DNA from: CBDCWA01 sp965223255
GTDB taxonomy: Bacteria > Pseudomonadota > Alphaproteobacteria > Rhizobiales > Hyphomicrobiaceae
DNA length: 64,000 bases
Direction of reading: 5' to 3'
Assembly (NCBI GenBank): GCA_965223255.1
Contig: CBDCWA010000004.1
Location: 1,550,001-1,614,000 of the forward strand
Every line of letters starts with the position of its first letter. The first letter of the stretch is position 1. A program made the translations under genes and the position numbers. Below the pieces are notes generated by a model that was not told the DNA's origin, ran no database searches, and saw only the letters and a program-made list of their open reading frames with translations. Shown here piece by piece: positions 1 through 9,700 of this stretch.

Positions 1-951
1 GGTTTTGCCGAGCGTATCAAACTCCGCTCTTACCCCTTGGTCGAGCGCGGCGGTGTCCTTTGGACCTATATGGGGCCATCCGAGCACCAACCGGACGGCC
101 TACCTGGTTTCGAGTGGGGCGATCTTCCACCAACTCATGTGTACATATCCAAGCGCTTGCAGGAGTGTAATTATTTGCAGGCCATGGAAGGCGGAATCGA
201 TTCAGCCCATGTCTCTTGGCTGCACAGCGGCGAATTAAATACCGATCCGCTCCATCGCTCGACCAAGGGCGCCAATTATCAAAGCGACCGGCGTCCCTCA
301 TTCGAAATCATTGAATCAGACGGCGGCCTCATGATTGGCGCCCGCCGCAATGCGGATAACGGCTACTATTATTGGCGCATCACCCAGTGGATCATGCCCT
401 GGTACACCATGATCCCACCTTACGGCGACAACGCCCTCAATGGCCACGCCTGGGTTCCAATCGATGACGAGACCTGTTTCGCCTGGACCTTCACCTATCA
501 CCCGACACGCCCCTTAAGCGACACGGAACTTGACGCAATGCGCTCCGGCCAAGGCATTCACGTCACTTATGAACCCGGAACTTTTCGTCCAACCGCAAAC
601 AAGGACAACGATTATCTTATGGATCGCGAAGCACAAGCCAGGGGTCATCTGTATTCCGGCGTCAGCGGCATCGCCGTCCAGGATGCCTCTGTACAAGAAA
701 GCATGGGTCCAATCGTGGACCGGACACGCGAGAACTTGTGCTCTACCGATAACGCCATCATCATGGCACGGCGTCGGCTTTTGCGCGCTGCCGGCGAACT
801 AAGGGACGACAACACACCACCACCCGCCATACACGCCGCAACACACGCCATCCGCTCAGCATCTTTCGTTGCCCCGGAAAGCGAACTCCTCGCCGCGACC
901 GATAAGGCCTCCATTACTGCCCGGCCCGGCATCCCTCACACATCGATCTAG
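1..951 (+). CDS. Rieske-type aromatic ring-hydroxylating oxygenase, catalytic part (5' truncated by the window)
   Basis: The reading frame is open from the first base, so the true start lies outside the window and 316 residues remain. The visible part matches the end of the Rieske domain (WTYMGP) and the catalytic domain of phthalate-dioxygenase-like oxygenase alpha subunits. NYLQAMEGGIDSAHVSWLH has the form of the mononuclear iron site of this family, N-x(10-11)-D-x2-H-x3-H. Such enzymes hydroxylate or demethylate aromatic acids using electrons from a separate reductase, which is not seen here. The alcohol dehydrogenase gene follows on the same strand after about 65 bases, so they are probably cotranscribed. 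The substrate cannot be told. Confidence 0.85.
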   Translation, partial: GFAERIKLRSYPLVERGGVLWTYMGPSEHQPDGLPGFEWGDLPPTHVYISKRLQECNYLQAMEGGIDSAHVSWLHSGELNTDPLHRSTKGANYQSDRRPSFEIIESDGGLMIGARRNADNGYYYWRITQWIMPWYTMIPPYGDNALNGHAWVPIDDETCFAWTFTYHPTRPLSDTELDAMRSGQGIHVTYEPGTFRPTANKDNDYLMDREAQARGHLYSGVSGIAVQDASVQESMGPIVDRTRENLCSTDNAIIMARRRLLRAAGELRDDNTPPPAIHAATHAIRSASFVAPESELLAATDKASITARPGIPHTSI

Positions 952-1015
952 TTACAAGCAGTCAGACAATCGACATCAGCCACACCAACAGCTCAAATCA
1001 CCAGGATCGCATGGA

Positions 1016-2131
1016 ATGTCGCAAAGCGTACGCGCAGCAGTGGCGGTGGCCAACGGAACGACGGAAATCCGCGAGCTCCCCAAGCCTGAAACGGCACCGA
1101 ACACGGGTATCTTACGAGTTGAACTAACCGGAATCTGCGGCAGCGACTGGCCCTACTATAATCGCCATCCCGGCAACAAAGGTCCGCTGATCCTTGGCCA
1201 TGAAACAGTAGGGCGTGTCGCCGAGCTTGGTCGTGAGGCCGCCACGCATTTTGGCGTCAGAGAGGGCGATCGCGTCGCGCTGGAAGAATACCTTCCCTGT
1301 GGCCACTGTCGCTATTGTCAATCCGGTGAATCCCGTCTTTGCGATGAGACTGACACCCTCAATCGCACGGACAGCATCCGATACGGGTCAACCGCTCTGT
1401 CAATTGCACCTGGTCTTTGGGGTGGATTTGCCAACCATAAATATTTGCATCCAAGCACCATGTTCCACCTGCTGCCAGACAGCGTCACAACAGAACTCGC
1501 AACCCTCGCCTTGCCGCTCGGCAATGGCGTCGAGTGGGCCTATCTTCAAGGCGGCGCAAAACTTGGCGAAACCGTTTTGATACAGGGCCCAGGCCAACAG
1601 GGCCTTGCCTGTATCGTCGCCGCCAGGGAAGCCGGTGCCGGCCATATTATCGTAACGGGACTATCGACACCTCAGGACAAGGCACGCCTGGCCCTCGCGA
1701 AAAAACTGGGCGCAAGCCATGTCGTGACGGTCGATACCGACGATCAGCTGGAAACCGTTGCCGATATCACAGCCGGTGAGATGGCGGATCTGGTCATCGA
1801 TTGCGCTGCTGGCGGGCCCGAGACGATCCTGTCGGCCATCAGTTGCGCACGCAAAAGCGGGCGCGTCATTCTTGGTGGCTGGAAACGCCAACCAATACCA
1901 GCCTTCGAGAGCGACGATTTGGTCCGCCGCTTTTTGACCATCAAGGGCATGCGCGGCCACAGCTATACCGCGGTGGAACTCGGTATTGGCATTATCGCCT
2001 CGGGCCGCTATCCGCTGGGCCAGATGTGCACCCACGTCTTCCCGCTTGCAGAAACCGACTATGCGCTCCGCACGGTCGGCGGCGAGGGCGCATCGGGCGC
2101 CATTCACTGTGCCATCGATCCGTGGCAATAA
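1016..2131 (+). CDS. Zinc-dependent medium-chain alcohol dehydrogenase
   Basis: This 371-residue protein belongs to the medium-chain dehydrogenase family. GICGSD near residue 40 supplies the catalytic-zinc cysteine, GHE the next zinc ligand, and CGHCRYCQSGESRLC the four cysteines of the structural zinc. An NAD-binding stretch lies in the middle of the protein. An in-frame extension reaches upstream into the Rieske gene, but the ATG at 1016 begins the family-typical N-terminus (MSQSVRAAV) and has AGGAT upstream. It lies between the Rieske oxygenase and a luciferase-like oxidoreductase, all on one strand, so it probably oxidises an alcohol or diol intermediate of that pathway. The substrate is unknown. 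Confidence 0.88.
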   Translation: MSQSVRAAVAVANGTTEIRELPKPETAPNTGILRVELTGICGSDWPYYNRHPGNKGPLILGHETVGRVAELGREAATHFGVREGDRVALEEYLPCGHCRYCQSGESRLCDETDTLNRTDSIRYGSTALSIAPGLWGGFANHKYLHPSTMFHLLPDSVTTELATLALPLGNGVEWAYLQGGAKLGETVLIQGPGQQGLACIVAAREAGAGHIIVTGLSTPQDKARLALAKKLGASHVVTVDTDDQLETVADITAGEMADLVIDCAAGGPETILSAISCARKSGRVILGGWKRQPIPAFESDDLVRRFLTIKGMRGHSYTAVELGIGIIASGRYPLGQMCTHVFPLAETDYALRTVGGEGASGAIHCAIDPWQ

Positions 2132-2166
2132 GTGATGTCACGCGCCTAAATCAAGGAAGCAATGTC

Positions 2167-3171
2167 ATGCAGTTTGGAGTTTTCGATCATGTCGACAGGG
2201 CAGGCCCTGATCTTGCCGCCTTCTATCGTGATCGTTTGCGCCTGACCGAACTTTATGACCGCATCGGCATCTCCCGCTATCACGTCGCCGAGCATCATGC
2301 GACGCCGCTTGGTATGGCCCCCTCGCCTTCGGTCTTCCTGTCAGCCGTGGCCCAACGAACGACCCGATTGCGTTTTGGCCCAATGGTGTTTGCCATGCCG
2401 CTTTATCATCCACTTCGTCTTGCCGAAGAAATCTGCATGCTGGATCAGATGAGCGACGGCCGGCTGGAATTGGGCTTTGGCCGTGGCGCCTCACCAATTG
2501 AAGCCAGTTTCTTTGGTCATGAACGCACAGCCATGGCGGAGGTCTATGAAGAAGGCATGAAGATCGTGCTGGATGCGTTAGCCAACGGCAAATTGGATCA
2601 CGCTGGAAAGTATTTTGAATTCGCGGACGTTCCACTCTGCCTTGAGCCGGTGCAACATCCCCACCCGCCTTTGTGGTATGGGGTTCACGCAGCTGAAAGC
2701 GCCACCCGCGCGGCACAACGTCGGCTCAACATGATCAGCCTCGATAGTGCGCAAATGACCCGGGCCTATGTCGAGGCCTATCACGATGCCTATCACCATT
2801 CGACAGACAAGGATGCGCCCGAACCACTGATCGGAATTTCCTATTTTATGGTGATTAGCGAGGACGGTGAGGAGGCCAGAGAGATCGCCCGTCGCGCCTA
2901 TCCGGTTTGGTGGGCGAGCTTCAACTATCTATTCAAGAGGATGGGGTCCAGCCCGCGCCATGTCCGCCCGGCACACTTCGACACTCTTGTCGAACAAGGA
3001 TGCGCCTTCGCCGGCACGCCAAAAGAAACACGGGACTTTTTGCGCGATGCCTGCGATGTCGCCGGCATCAATTACCTTCTCGGACAATTTGCTTTCGGCG
3101 ACCAGACGTATGCCGAAACTGAACGCACGATGCGGCTGTTTGCCGATCACGTGATGCCTGCATTTAAGTAA
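2167..3171 (+). CDS. LLM-class flavin-dependent oxidoreductase (luciferase-like)
   Basis: This 334-residue protein has the bacterial luciferase-like TIM-barrel pattern: YHVAEHH near residue 40, a PLYHPLRLAEE stretch, and LDQMSDGRLELGFGRG near residue 100. Relatives use reduced FMN or F420 to oxygenate or oxidise small organic substrates. The ATG at 2167 is chosen because AAGGA lies 8 bases upstream and the MQFGVFDHV start is typical; the open frame runs back to 1801 inside the preceding gene. It is 35 bases downstream of the alcohol dehydrogenase, making a three-gene run with the Rieske oxygenase. No flavin reductase partner is visible next to it. Confidence 0.87.
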   Translation: MQFGVFDHVDRAGPDLAAFYRDRLRLTELYDRIGISRYHVAEHHATPLGMAPSPSVFLSAVAQRTTRLRFGPMVFAMPLYHPLRLAEEICMLDQMSDGRLELGFGRGASPIEASFFGHERTAMAEVYEEGMKIVLDALANGKLDHAGKYFEFADVPLCLEPVQHPHPPLWYGVHAAESATRAAQRRLNMISLDSAQMTRAYVEAYHDAYHHSTDKDAPEPLIGISYFMVISEDGEEAREIARRAYPVWWASFNYLFKRMGSSPRHVRPAHFDTLVEQGCAFAGTPKETRDFLRDACDVAGINYLLGQFAFGDQTYAETERTMRLFADHVMPAFK

Positions 3172-3176
3172 GTTGG

Positions 3177-3917
3177 CTAGGCAATCGCACGCCAAAGGAA
3201 CGCCAAACCAGCAACAACGATAACTCCATCGATGATCGCTGAATGGACGCCAAGCGAAATCCGCTTCAGCAACCACTTTGCAGCAAGCGTACCTGGAATC
3301 ATGCACAACCCGACAATGATCCCCAGATAGACCAGGTTCGCCGTCAAGATTTGCGACGAGGCAAACACCACGGTTTTTACGGTGGTCGTCGCCAGCCCAA
3401 GCACAGAATCTGTCGCTGCAAACGGCAGACCTGCCAAACCAGCACCCCGCAGGATTGGCAACAGCAACACCCCACCGCCAATCGTTGCACCGGCGAGAAT
3501 CCCATAAAGCAACGAACTCCCGGCGATGACAGAGCTTGACCAGCGCCCGACCTCCCGAGGCATCAAACGTTTCACCGCAACGAGCACCACCAAAAATACA
3601 CCCAGAAGAACCGCAATCATGCGCTCCTCCAGAAACGTATAAATGTATGCGCCGAGCGCTACCCCAGGTGCAGAACTGAAAATTACGAGGCGGCACACTG
3701 GCCAGTCGATGTCCGACCAGAACACACCAATCCGCCCGATATGACTGACCAACATGGCAACACTGACCGTTTGCACGATCGCCGCAATCCCGATGATCGG
3801 CGCAAGGATCAAGGAGAGGGTGATCGATCCACCGGCACCAGTTGCAGCACTCACGACCGACCCGACAAACCCCGCCACAATCATGCCAAGCATCGACCAA
3901 ATATCTGTTATGTTCAT
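3177..3917 (-). CDS. TauE/SafE family sulfite (or anion) exporter
   Basis: This 246-residue protein is almost entirely hydrophobic, with about seven to eight membrane segments. It has two TauE/SafE-type glycine-rich repeats: SAATGAGGSITLSLILAP near the N-terminus and AGATIGGGVLLLPIL in the second half. Family members export sulfite, sulfoacetate or related anions. The ATG at 3917 follows a GGGGGG tract; an open extension upstream looks non-coding. It converges with the luciferase-like gene (5 bases between stops) and is divergent from the NMT1-like binding protein. Sulfite export would fit the cupin and rhodanese genes at 14-16 kb, but that link is inference. Confidence 0.85.
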   Translation of the reverse strand: MNITDIWSMLGMIVAGFVGSVVSAATGAGGSITLSLILAPIIGIAAIVQTVSVAMLVSHIGRIGVFWSDIDWPVCRLVIFSSAPGVALGAYIYTFLEERMIAVLLGVFLVVLVAVKRLMPREVGRWSSSVIAGSSLLYGILAGATIGGGVLLLPILRGAGLAGLPFAATDSVLGLATTTVKTVVFASSQILTANLVYLGIIVGLCMIPGTLAAKWLLKRISLGVHSAIIDGVIVVAGLAFLWRAIA

Positions 3918-4033
3918 TACCCCCCGCTCGCCCGCACCAGGCTGATAGAACCAGCACTTGAATTGCGTTTTCAAGAACGCGGGCTTAATCTCTCGATAAG
4001 AGCCACAATGCCAGCAGATTGAAGGAAAGCGCA

Positions 4034-4969
4034 ATGTCACTTCCCACCACAAAACTAGACATCATCAGCTTCGGCGGTGCCAGCAATCTGCCAACGTGGC
4101 TCGCAATGGACACTGGTCTTTTTGCGGCCCAAGGCCTCGAAGTCACGTTGACCCGCACCGAGGGCTCCATGCCCCAGATTACCGACATGATGGCCGACAA
4201 ATACCAGATTGCGACGACCGCAATCGATAACATCGTTGCCTACACCGAGGGTCAGGGCCCCGCCACCTTGGACAAGCCCTTTGATATGATCGCCGTCATG
4301 GGTGTTCATTCTGGCCTGAATTCGATTGTCGCTCGCCCGGAAATCAAAACCTGGCAAGACTTGCAAGGCAAGGTTGTGGCAGTCGATGCGCCAAATACCG
4401 GTTATGCCTTTATCATTTTTCGCATCTTAGAGCGCCATGGGCTGCACCTGAACCGCGATTACACAATATTGCCGGTCGGCGGCACGGAGGCGCGCCACGA
4501 AGCACTGGAATCCGCCAAGGCCCATGTCGCCGTAATCGGCCAGCCTGCGGATCTGCAAATGCAGGCGGCCGGCTACAACATACTCGCGGATGCGGCCGCC
4601 GAGCTCGGCGCTTATCAAGGCAGCGTTTATGGTGTCCGCAAGAGCTGGGCCGAGGCAAACCGCCAGTCATTGTGTGCGTTTTTGGCCGCTGAACGCAAGG
4701 CACATCAAGTCGTTCACGATGACAAAGCACAAGCATTAGAGGTGTTGAAAGGACGAGTAAGCCAATTGTCTGATGACAAGGCGGAGACCCTGTATCAAAG
4801 CCTGACGAATCCCGTCAGCGGATTAAGCAGGGACGGCGCAATCCCACTGGAGAGCGTGGACTCCGTATTGTCCATCCGTGCAGCCTATGCAGAACCCAAG
4901 AAACAATTGACCGAACCGGCCAAGTATATCGACATGCAGTATTTGCAGGAGGCAGCCACCCTTGGCTGA
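4034..4969 (+). CDS. NMT1/THI5-like substrate-binding protein without visible signal peptide
   Basis: This 311-residue protein resembles the substrate-binding proteins of ABC importers for taurine, nitrate or pyrimidine-like compounds. LPTWLAMDTGLFAAQGLEVTL is the NMT1-like opening motif (quoted in part), and TWQDLQGKVVAVDAPNTG is the usual second motif. The ATG at 4034 has GAAGGAAAG upstream. From this start the protein has no hydrophobic leader, unlike exported relatives. No ABC permease or ATPase is adjacent. It may be a cytoplasmic enzyme or sensor of the same fold, or may work with components encoded elsewhere. It is divergent from the TauE gene across 116 bases. Confidence 0.8.
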   Translation: MSLPTTKLDIISFGGASNLPTWLAMDTGLFAAQGLEVTLTRTEGSMPQITDMMADKYQIATTAIDNIVAYTEGQGPATLDKPFDMIAVMGVHSGLNSIVARPEIKTWQDLQGKVVAVDAPNTGYAFIIFRILERHGLHLNRDYTILPVGGTEARHEALESAKAHVAVIGQPADLQMQAAGYNILADAAAELGAYQGSVYGVRKSWAEANRQSLCAFLAAERKAHQVVHDDKAQALEVLKGRVSQLSDDKAETLYQSLTNPVSGLSRDGAIPLESVDSVLSIRAAYAEPKKQLTEPAKYIDMQYLQEAATLG

Positions 4970-4997
4970 CAAAATCAGCTAATCGGTCCCATACCCG

Positions 4998-6533
4998 TCA
5001 GCGGTTTTTGGTTGGCGGCTTGCCTAGCCCAAGCTCCTCCCACCGCGCATAGGCTTTGTCGATGTTCTCTTGTTCGGGCCAAACGGTTGGGGGATAGCGC
5101 GCGCCGTCGAGATCAGGATCAGGGTCATAATCGAGGTTGATCGTTGCATCAATCAACACACGCGCCCATTTGCCGGTACCGAACAACACGCCATTGCGAT
5201 CCCTGCGCCGCGTTGACGGGTCAAGCCCTGCCCCGAACGTCGATGGTGCGATAATCACATCATCCTCAGCCGCGTTTACCCGATAGGCAATCGCCCAATC
5301 GACAGCCGCATAATCATAAATATCGATATCCTCATCAACAACTGTCAGATGCTTATAGCGCACATGACCGGTCGACGATCCCCACAACGCATGCGCGACC
5401 TGCTTCGCCTGATTGCGGTACGTCTGTTTGATGGACACAATCGTGTTGATGCCAAGTTGTATCGGCGGACACCTGACGTCGACGATGCCTGGCACGCCCG
5501 CCTTGTCGAGCACATTCCAAGCAGCAGCCGCACGCATCATAGCGCTACACACTGCATTTTCCGAAAAGCTTCCCGGCAATGAACCTTCAAGCGCGCCCCG
5601 CAAGACCGGCTGATCCCGGTGCGTAATGCATGTCACTTTGGCCGTCGGCTTTGGTGACTTATCCCCGGCCACGTATCCGGTAAACTCAGCAAACGGCCCT
5701 TCCATAGCGAAATCGTCCGGGTTGGTGCTCACGACCCCTTCGATGACGATTTCTGCAGACGCCGGCACCTCAAGATCAACGGTTTCGCATTTTACGAGCT
5801 CGACCGGTTCACCGCGAATGGCACCCATCACATCGTATTCGCAAACGCCTTGCGGCACTGGCTGGCCGGCGCAGAAATCAAGCGATGGCTCCCACCCGAT
5901 TACAAATGCGATCGGCATTTCCTTAAGACCCATCTGCTGATAGGCGGTGAAATGATTACCGATGTGCTGGGCCCGCCAAATAAGCATCGGAATGAGATCC
6001 TTACCGGCCACCATACCGCGATAGATACCGACGTTCATAACACCGGTTTCAGGGTGCCGCGTGACACAGCCCGCACTTGTGAGAATATAGCGGCCGCCGT
6101 CGACCGAATTCCAAAATGGTGCCGGAAAATCATAAAGGTCGATATCATCGCCAGTAATGACGTTTTCTTTGACCGGACCCCCATCGACGATTTTCGGCGC
6201 GATCTGTTCAGTGAGCAGCGTCCGGCCAAGTTTGACCAGTTCGCGCGGGTGGGTATCAAGATCCAACCCCAGCATCATGTTCAGCCGACGGAATGACGAC
6301 AGCCCATGGCCGAACACCTCGCGGCAAATCGCCCGGTTCCCGTTATAATCTTTGATATTCTTGAACAGCAGCGCCGGCCCGTCACCTTCGCCCTGCGCCA
6401 ACCGCATGATCGTACCAAGTTCAACGTTCCAATCGACCTCGGCTTCGATTTCCTTGACTTCTCCAGCAGCCTTTAGCGCCTTTAACCATCCACGTTGATC
6501 ACCGAATGCAACCGGTTTGCGTTTTATTGTCAC
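4998..6533 (-). CDS. UbiD-family decarboxylase (prenylated-FMN type)
   Basis: This protein of about 511 residues spans the full UbiD fold. MNVGIYRGMVAGKD carries the prFMN/metal-binding region and EGPFAEFTGY the glutamate-containing active-site motif. UbiD enzymes reversibly decarboxylate aromatic or unsaturated acids and need prenylated FMN made by UbiX, which is not seen in the window. The frame is open to an ATG at 6632; the GTG at 6533 is preferred because GGGGAG lies about 10 bases upstream and family N-termini begin near GWLKALKAAGEV. Placement beside a Mo-hydroxylase operon suggests an aromatic acid pathway. The start is uncertain. Confidence 0.88.
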   Translation of the reverse strand: MTIKRKPVAFGDQRGWLKALKAAGEVKEIEAEVDWNVELGTIMRLAQGEGDGPALLFKNIKDYNGNRAICREVFGHGLSSFRRLNMMLGLDLDTHPRELVKLGRTLLTEQIAPKIVDGGPVKENVITGDDIDLYDFPAPFWNSVDGGRYILTSAGCVTRHPETGVMNVGIYRGMVAGKDLIPMLIWRAQHIGNHFTAYQQMGLKEMPIAFVIGWEPSLDFCAGQPVPQGVCEYDVMGAIRGEPVELVKCETVDLEVPASAEIVIEGVVSTNPDDFAMEGPFAEFTGYVAGDKSPKPTAKVTCITHRDQPVLRGALEGSLPGSFSENAVCSAMMRAAAAWNVLDKAGVPGIVDVRCPPIQLGINTIVSIKQTYRNQAKQVAHALWGSSTGHVRYKHLTVVDEDIDIYDYAAVDWAIAYRVNAAEDDVIIAPSTFGAGLDPSTRRRDRNGVLFGTGKWARVLIDATINLDYDPDPDLDGARYPPTVWPEQENIDKAYARWEELGLGKPPTKNR

Positions 6534-6774
6534 GGTCTTATTGCTCCCCGACACTCTGAGCTTCAGATTTTCTTTATCGCTGGTGAACCTACTGTAGGAG
6601 GAGACGTCAAAGCAACCTGCGAGGTGCCGCACGTGGCCACCTCAGGTCGATTATCAAATTTCAATAGCTGATTGCCGCATGCCTTTACCATCAATCGGCC
6701 AAGTGTTAGCTTCCGCGCCGGAACCAAGGCCGCTCCGCAACAGGGCCCTAAACCTCCACCATCCAGGACCAACA

Positions 6775-9700
6775 ATGACTACCACCGATGATGCCATCGA
6801 TGCGCGCGCACCCGCCGCACCCAAGAGTGCAGATAATCGGGTTTTAGGTCGCGCCATCGAGCGCCTGGAAGATGCGGCACTTTTGACCGGCGCCGGCCGT
6901 TATGCCGACGACGTTCCAACCCCGGTAGGTGCCTTGCACGCGGCCGCCATCAGGTCCTCAGAGGCCCACGCCGTTGTAAAGCGGATCGACACCGCAGCCG
7001 CCTTGGCCCTACCCGGCGTCCATCACGTTATCACTGGCGAGGATATCAAAGCGCTGTCAGACCCATTCTTGATCGCACTCAAAGCACCGATCGACCAATG
7101 GAGCCTGGCTGTCGAGCGGGTGCGCTATGTCGGCGAACCTGTCGCTCTCGTTTTGGCCGATGATCGATACATCGCCGAAGACGCCGCCGACCTGGTCGAA
7201 ATCGCCTATGAAAAACTCGACGTTGTCGTCGATCCTCTAAAGGCTATCCAGAAAGACGCGCCGCTCGTCCATCAGCAAGCCAAATCGAATGAGATTTCCG
7301 CGCGCGAATATATCTATGGCGACCCCGAGGCCGCTTTTGCCTCTGCCACGCACACGATTGCTATTGACGTCGCTTACCCGCGCGCCTCCTACACACCCAT
7401 GGAATGTTTTGTCGTTGTCGCCGACTACCAACCCGCAGAAAACCTCTACGACGTTTTCGCCAATTTTCAGGGCCCATTTTCAACACACCCCGTCATGGCC
7501 CGGGCGCTGCGCGTTCCTGGCGCCAATCTTCGCGTACGCGTTCCAGCTGACAGTGGCGGCAGCTTCGGCATCAAACTATCGGTTTTCCCGTACATGGTCT
7601 TGATGGCGTTGGCGGCAAAAATCGCCGGACGCCCCGTCAAGTGGGTCGAGGATCGCCTGGAGCATTTGCAGTCCGCGAGTTCGGGCCCCAACCGGCTGAC
7701 CAAAATCGAAGCAGCGTTTAACACTGACGGCAAGATCGATGCGTTACGCCTGGATTGCCTGGAGGATTATGGCGCCTATCTGCGGGCACCAATGCCTGGC
7801 CCCCTTTATCGCATGCAGGGTGCAACCACTGGCGCCTACGATATCCGCAATCTCGCCATCAACAACCGGGTGGTTCTAACCAACAAGATGCCGGCGGCGT
7901 TGATTCGCGGTTTCGGGGGCCCGCAGCTTTATCAGGCGCTCGAGCGCCTGATGCATACGATTGCGGTCGAACTCAAACTTGATCCCCTGGACGTCATTCG
8001 CCGCAACCTCATCAAGACCGAACAGATGCCCTATCGCACTGCTGCCGGTGCGCTTTACGACAGCGGCGATTACGCCAAGGCTATTTCGATTGCGATCGGC
8101 GATGGTCGCCTGGACGATCTCATCCAACGTCGCGACGCTGCCCGTAAGGCTGGCAAATCCTATGGCATCGGGTACGCCTGTGTGGTTGAACCGGCAATGT
8201 CGAATATGGGTTATCTCAGCACGCTGATTCCCGCCGACGTACGCGAACGCGCCGGGCCGAAGAACGGTGCCGTCTCGATGGTCACGATCAACGTCGACCC
8301 GGTCGGCTCGGTGACCGTAACCGCTGACGTAACGGTCCAAGGACAGGGTCACCGCACCGCATTGGCACAGATCGTTGCCGAACAGCTCGGGCTCAATCCC
8401 GAAGCAATAACCGTCAATCTCGAACTCGATACCCAAAAGGATCAGTGGTCGATCGCCGCCGGCACCTATTCCTGTCGCTTTACGCCGGGTACCGCCGTTG
8501 CAGCGCACCTCGCCGCCGAGCGCATACGCGACAAAATTGCCCGCATTGCCGCTCGCCAGCTCAACGTTCGCCCCGAGGAAATCGAACTGGTCGACGGCCG
8601 TGTCCAAGCAAAGTCCAACCCCGACAATGCACTGCCATTCGCCCGCGTCGTCGGCACCGCCCACTGGTCACCGGTAATGCTGCCGGAGAATGAAGATCCA
8701 GCTCTGCGTGAGACCGCCGTCTGGTCGCCGCCCGAACTTGCCCCGCCAACCGACAAAGACGAAATCAACACCTCGCTCACGTACGGGTTTGTTTTTGATA
8801 TGTGCGGCGTCGAGATCGACCCGACAACATGCGAGGTCCGCGTCGACCGATATGTGTCCATGCATGACGCCGGCCGCTTGCTCAATCCATTGATCGCAGA
8901 GGGCCAGATCCGCGGTGCCTTTGCCCAAGGCCTTGCCAGCGCGCTCTATGAAGAGTTCATCTACGATGAGCGGGGTGCATTCCTCTCGGGAACCTTTGCG
9001 GATTATTTGGTGCCGACGGCGTGCGAGGTTCCGGCACTCGAAGTCTTGCATATGGAATCGCCGACACCGCTAACGCCGCTCGGTGCCAAAGGCCTCGCGG
9101 AAGGTAATTGCATGAGCACACCGGCCTGCATTTCGAATGCCGTCGCCGATGCGCTATCCATTCGCGATGTCCCTTTGCCGATTACGCCAGACCGCTTAAA
9201 TGCGCTCATTTCAGGAGCAGAACCAGCGCCGCCAGCGGGACTGTCAGTTCCCGAACCGGTTGCACCTGCAGGCGACGGCCCGGCCCTCACCGGCAAAGGC
9301 GAAGTCGATGTCCCAGCCCCACCGTCCAAAGTCTGGCAAGCTCTGCTGGATCCCGAAAGCTTAAAGAAGGTGATCCCCGGCTGTCATACTGTCTCCATCG
9401 TCGGCCAAAATCATTATAAGGCGGAAGTCTCCTTGGGCGTTGGCCCCATTAAAGGGCGTTTCGTTGCTGATGTTGAATTGAGCGACCTTGTCGAGCCGGA
9501 ATCAGCAGTCTTGAGGGGCAAGCTGTCGGGTCCACTTGGCAATGCTGAGGGCCGCGGCAACGTCAATCTTGCACCCAAAGGCGAAAACGCCGCGCATATC
9601 GATTACGCCTATCAGGTCGCGGTAGCCGGCAAGGTCGCCTCCGTTGGTGCCCGCATGCTCGAGCGCGCCGCTGGCATTGTCATTGGCCAGTTCTTTTCGC

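Noticed and set aside
2929..3957. A 342-codon open frame on the minus strand overlapping the TauE gene
   Set aside because: It is the same strand in another phase; its composition is Cys/Arg/His-rich and without family pattern, while the TauE frame shows clear membrane segments and motifs.
7876..8664. A 262-codon minus-strand frame inside the Mo-hydroxylase gene
   Set aside because: The opposite strand encodes conserved molybdopterin-subunit motifs; this frame shows none and is a shadow.
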